NCBI GenBank assembly: GCA_028688235.1
Contig: JAQTYP010000147.1
Coordinates: 1-7,777, forward strand
From: Methylomonas sp.
Lineage (GTDB): Bacteria; Pseudomonadota; Gammaproteobacteria; Methylococcales; Methylomonadaceae
DNA: 7,777 nucleotides
Direction: 5' to 3'
The notes beneath the pieces are model-generated. The model was not told the DNA's origin. It was given only the letters and a program-made list of their open reading frames with translations, and ran no database searches. The position numbers and the translations under genes were made by a program. This document shows, piece after piece, positions 7,061 through 7,777 of this stretch (position 1 is the stretch's first letter; every line of letters begins with the position of its first letter).

Positions 7061-7120
7061 GTAGGCAATTGATCGGTAGGGGCAATTTTAATCGCCCGTG
7101 GCGAATGAATTCGCCGCTAC
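7061..7120. repeat. Cluster of degenerate GTAG/GTGG-headed REP-like units between trpD and trpC
   Basis: Three units follow one another on the plus strand. GTAGGCAATTGATCG (7061-7075) and GTAGGGGCAATTTTAATCG (7076-7094) are diverged direct copies. The second folds as GGGC...GCCC around an AT-rich centre. The third starts with GTGG (7098-7101) and forms a hairpin, GGCGAAT (7100-7106) with ATTCGCC (7109-7115), extended by a G-C pair and a wobble pair. The cluster ends in CTAC (7117-7120), the inverted header. Its end overlaps the trpD stop codon. The sequence of these arms differs from the 6154-6194 palindrome, so it is a different REP family or a decayed one. No T tract makes it a clear terminator, and it lies inside the presumed trpDC transcript. 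Confidence 0.55.
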
Positions 7121-7777
7121 AGAGAATTTTTGGAATAAGCTACCAGCGCTTCGAACTTGGCCTGCGCACTGCCGTTGGCCAAAGTCTGTTGTGCGCGTTG
7201 GACGCCTTTAGCCAGCGTATCGACCAAATCGGCCGCATAAATTGCGGCGCCTGCATTCAATGCCACGATATCCAAGGCCGGCCCTGGTCGATTATTCAAC
7301 ACCTTGTGGATTATTTCCAGGCTGGATTGTGCGTCGGTTATCGCCAAGCTGTCGAGGCTGCCGCGTTGCAAGCCGAATTGTTCGGGCGTGACTTTATAGC
7401 AGCTTATCTCGCCGTTTTTCAATTCGGCCACATCGGTCGGCGAGGCTATGCTGATTTCATCCAGGCCGTCTTCGGCATGCACGACCAAGACATGGCGACT
7501 GCCGAGTTTTTTCAAGACTTCCGCCACCGGCATCAGCCATTGCTTGTCGAATACGCCGATTAGCTGATGCGGGGCATTGGCCGGATTGGATAAAGGGCCT
7601 ATCAGATTGAACAGCGTCCTGACCCCCATTTCCTTGCGCGGCCCCACCGTATGCCGAACCGCGCTGTGATGTTTGGCGGCAAACAAAAAGCCGACGCCGA
7701 TAGTGTTCACGCAGTCGGCTACCTGCTCGGCGTTCATATCCAGATTGACGCCGGCGGCTTCCAGTACGTCGGCACTG
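7117..7777 (-). CDS. trpD: Anthranilate phosphoribosyltransferase (partial, N-terminus beyond window)
   Basis: TrpD joins anthranilate to PRPP to give phosphoribosyl-anthranilate, the second step of the tryptophan branch. The visible 219 residues are the C-terminal two thirds of a protein usually about 340 long. The frame is open to the window edge and enters with 'SADVLEAAGVNLDM', the family segment expected near residue 120, so the ATG at 7737-7735 is internal and not the start. Further hallmarks are 'GFLFAAKHHSAVRHTVGPRK' (anthranilate-binding region with its conserved Arg), 'RTLFNLIGPLSNPA', and the acidic metal-binding 'DGLDE'. The PRPP-binding Gly-rich and 'KHGN' motifs are outside the window. 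The TAG stop (7119-7117) lies within the GTAG end of a REP-like unit. It is followed by trpC on the same strand; trpG and trpE are not visible here. Confidence 0.97.
   Translation of the reverse strand, partial: SADVLEAAGVNLDMNAEQVADCVNTIGVGFLFAAKHHSAVRHTVGPRKEMGVRTLFNLIGPLSNPANAPHQLIGVFDKQWLMPVAEVLKKLGSRHVLVVHAEDGLDEISIASPTDVAELKNGEISCYKVTPEQFGLQRGSLDSLAITDAQSSLEIIHKVLNNRPGPALDIVALNAGAAIYAADLVDTLAKGVQRAQQTLANGSAQAKFEALVAYSKNSL

Noticed and set aside
7039..7068. Longer trpC start at TTG 7068
   Set aside because: It would add ten residues unlike the family, uses a rare start codon, and lies within the repeat cluster. The ATG at 7038 gives the normal TrpC N-terminus.

Overview
This looks like ordinary chromosome from a gammaproteobacterium. 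The best guess is a Methylococcales-type methanotroph. That guess rests on the homodimeric AceE/AceF pyruvate dehydrogenase, the moderate GC content and the overall feel of the proteins; no diagnostic methanotroph gene is present, so it is inference only. No phage, insertion sequence, CRISPR array, tRNA or rRNA is visible.

Layout. The left edge is on the minus strand: a barely visible gene start with a hydrophobic N-terminus (1-48), preceded in transcription order by a small BamE/SmpA-like lipoprotein gene (59-391). A 105-bp divergent intergenic region (392-496) separates these from a plus-strand block: selO (protein adenylyltransferase, 497-2092), aceE (pyruvate dehydrogenase E1, 2170-4842) and aceF (dihydrolipoamide acetyltransferase E2, 4856-6145). 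aceE and aceF are 13 bp apart and surely co-transcribed. No E3 (lpd) gene follows. aceF ends convergently against trpC (6241-7038, minus), and the gap holds a perfect 36-bp palindrome with a GTAG header, resembling a REP element. Upstream of trpC in transcription order is trpD (7117-7777, minus, N-terminus cut by the window edge). The trpD-trpC gap carries a second, degenerate cluster of GTAG/GTGG-headed REP-like units, and one of these supplies the trpD stop codon.

How it fits together. AceE and AceF decarboxylate pyruvate and transfer the acetyl group to CoA; E3 must come from elsewhere. TrpD and TrpC are consecutive branches of tryptophan synthesis apart from the intervening PRAI isomerase step. 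SelO AMPylates proteins, and the E1 subunit of the sister 2-oxoglutarate dehydrogenase complex (SucA) has been reported as a target in E. coli. Its position directly upstream of a 2-oxoacid dehydrogenase E1 gene is therefore the most thought-provoking context here, although linkage alone proves nothing. I did not find a convincing new biological system. The points worth a second look are the missing activation-loop cysteine in SelO, the selO-aceE neighbourhood, the two REP-like loci, and a stem-loop around the selO stop codon.
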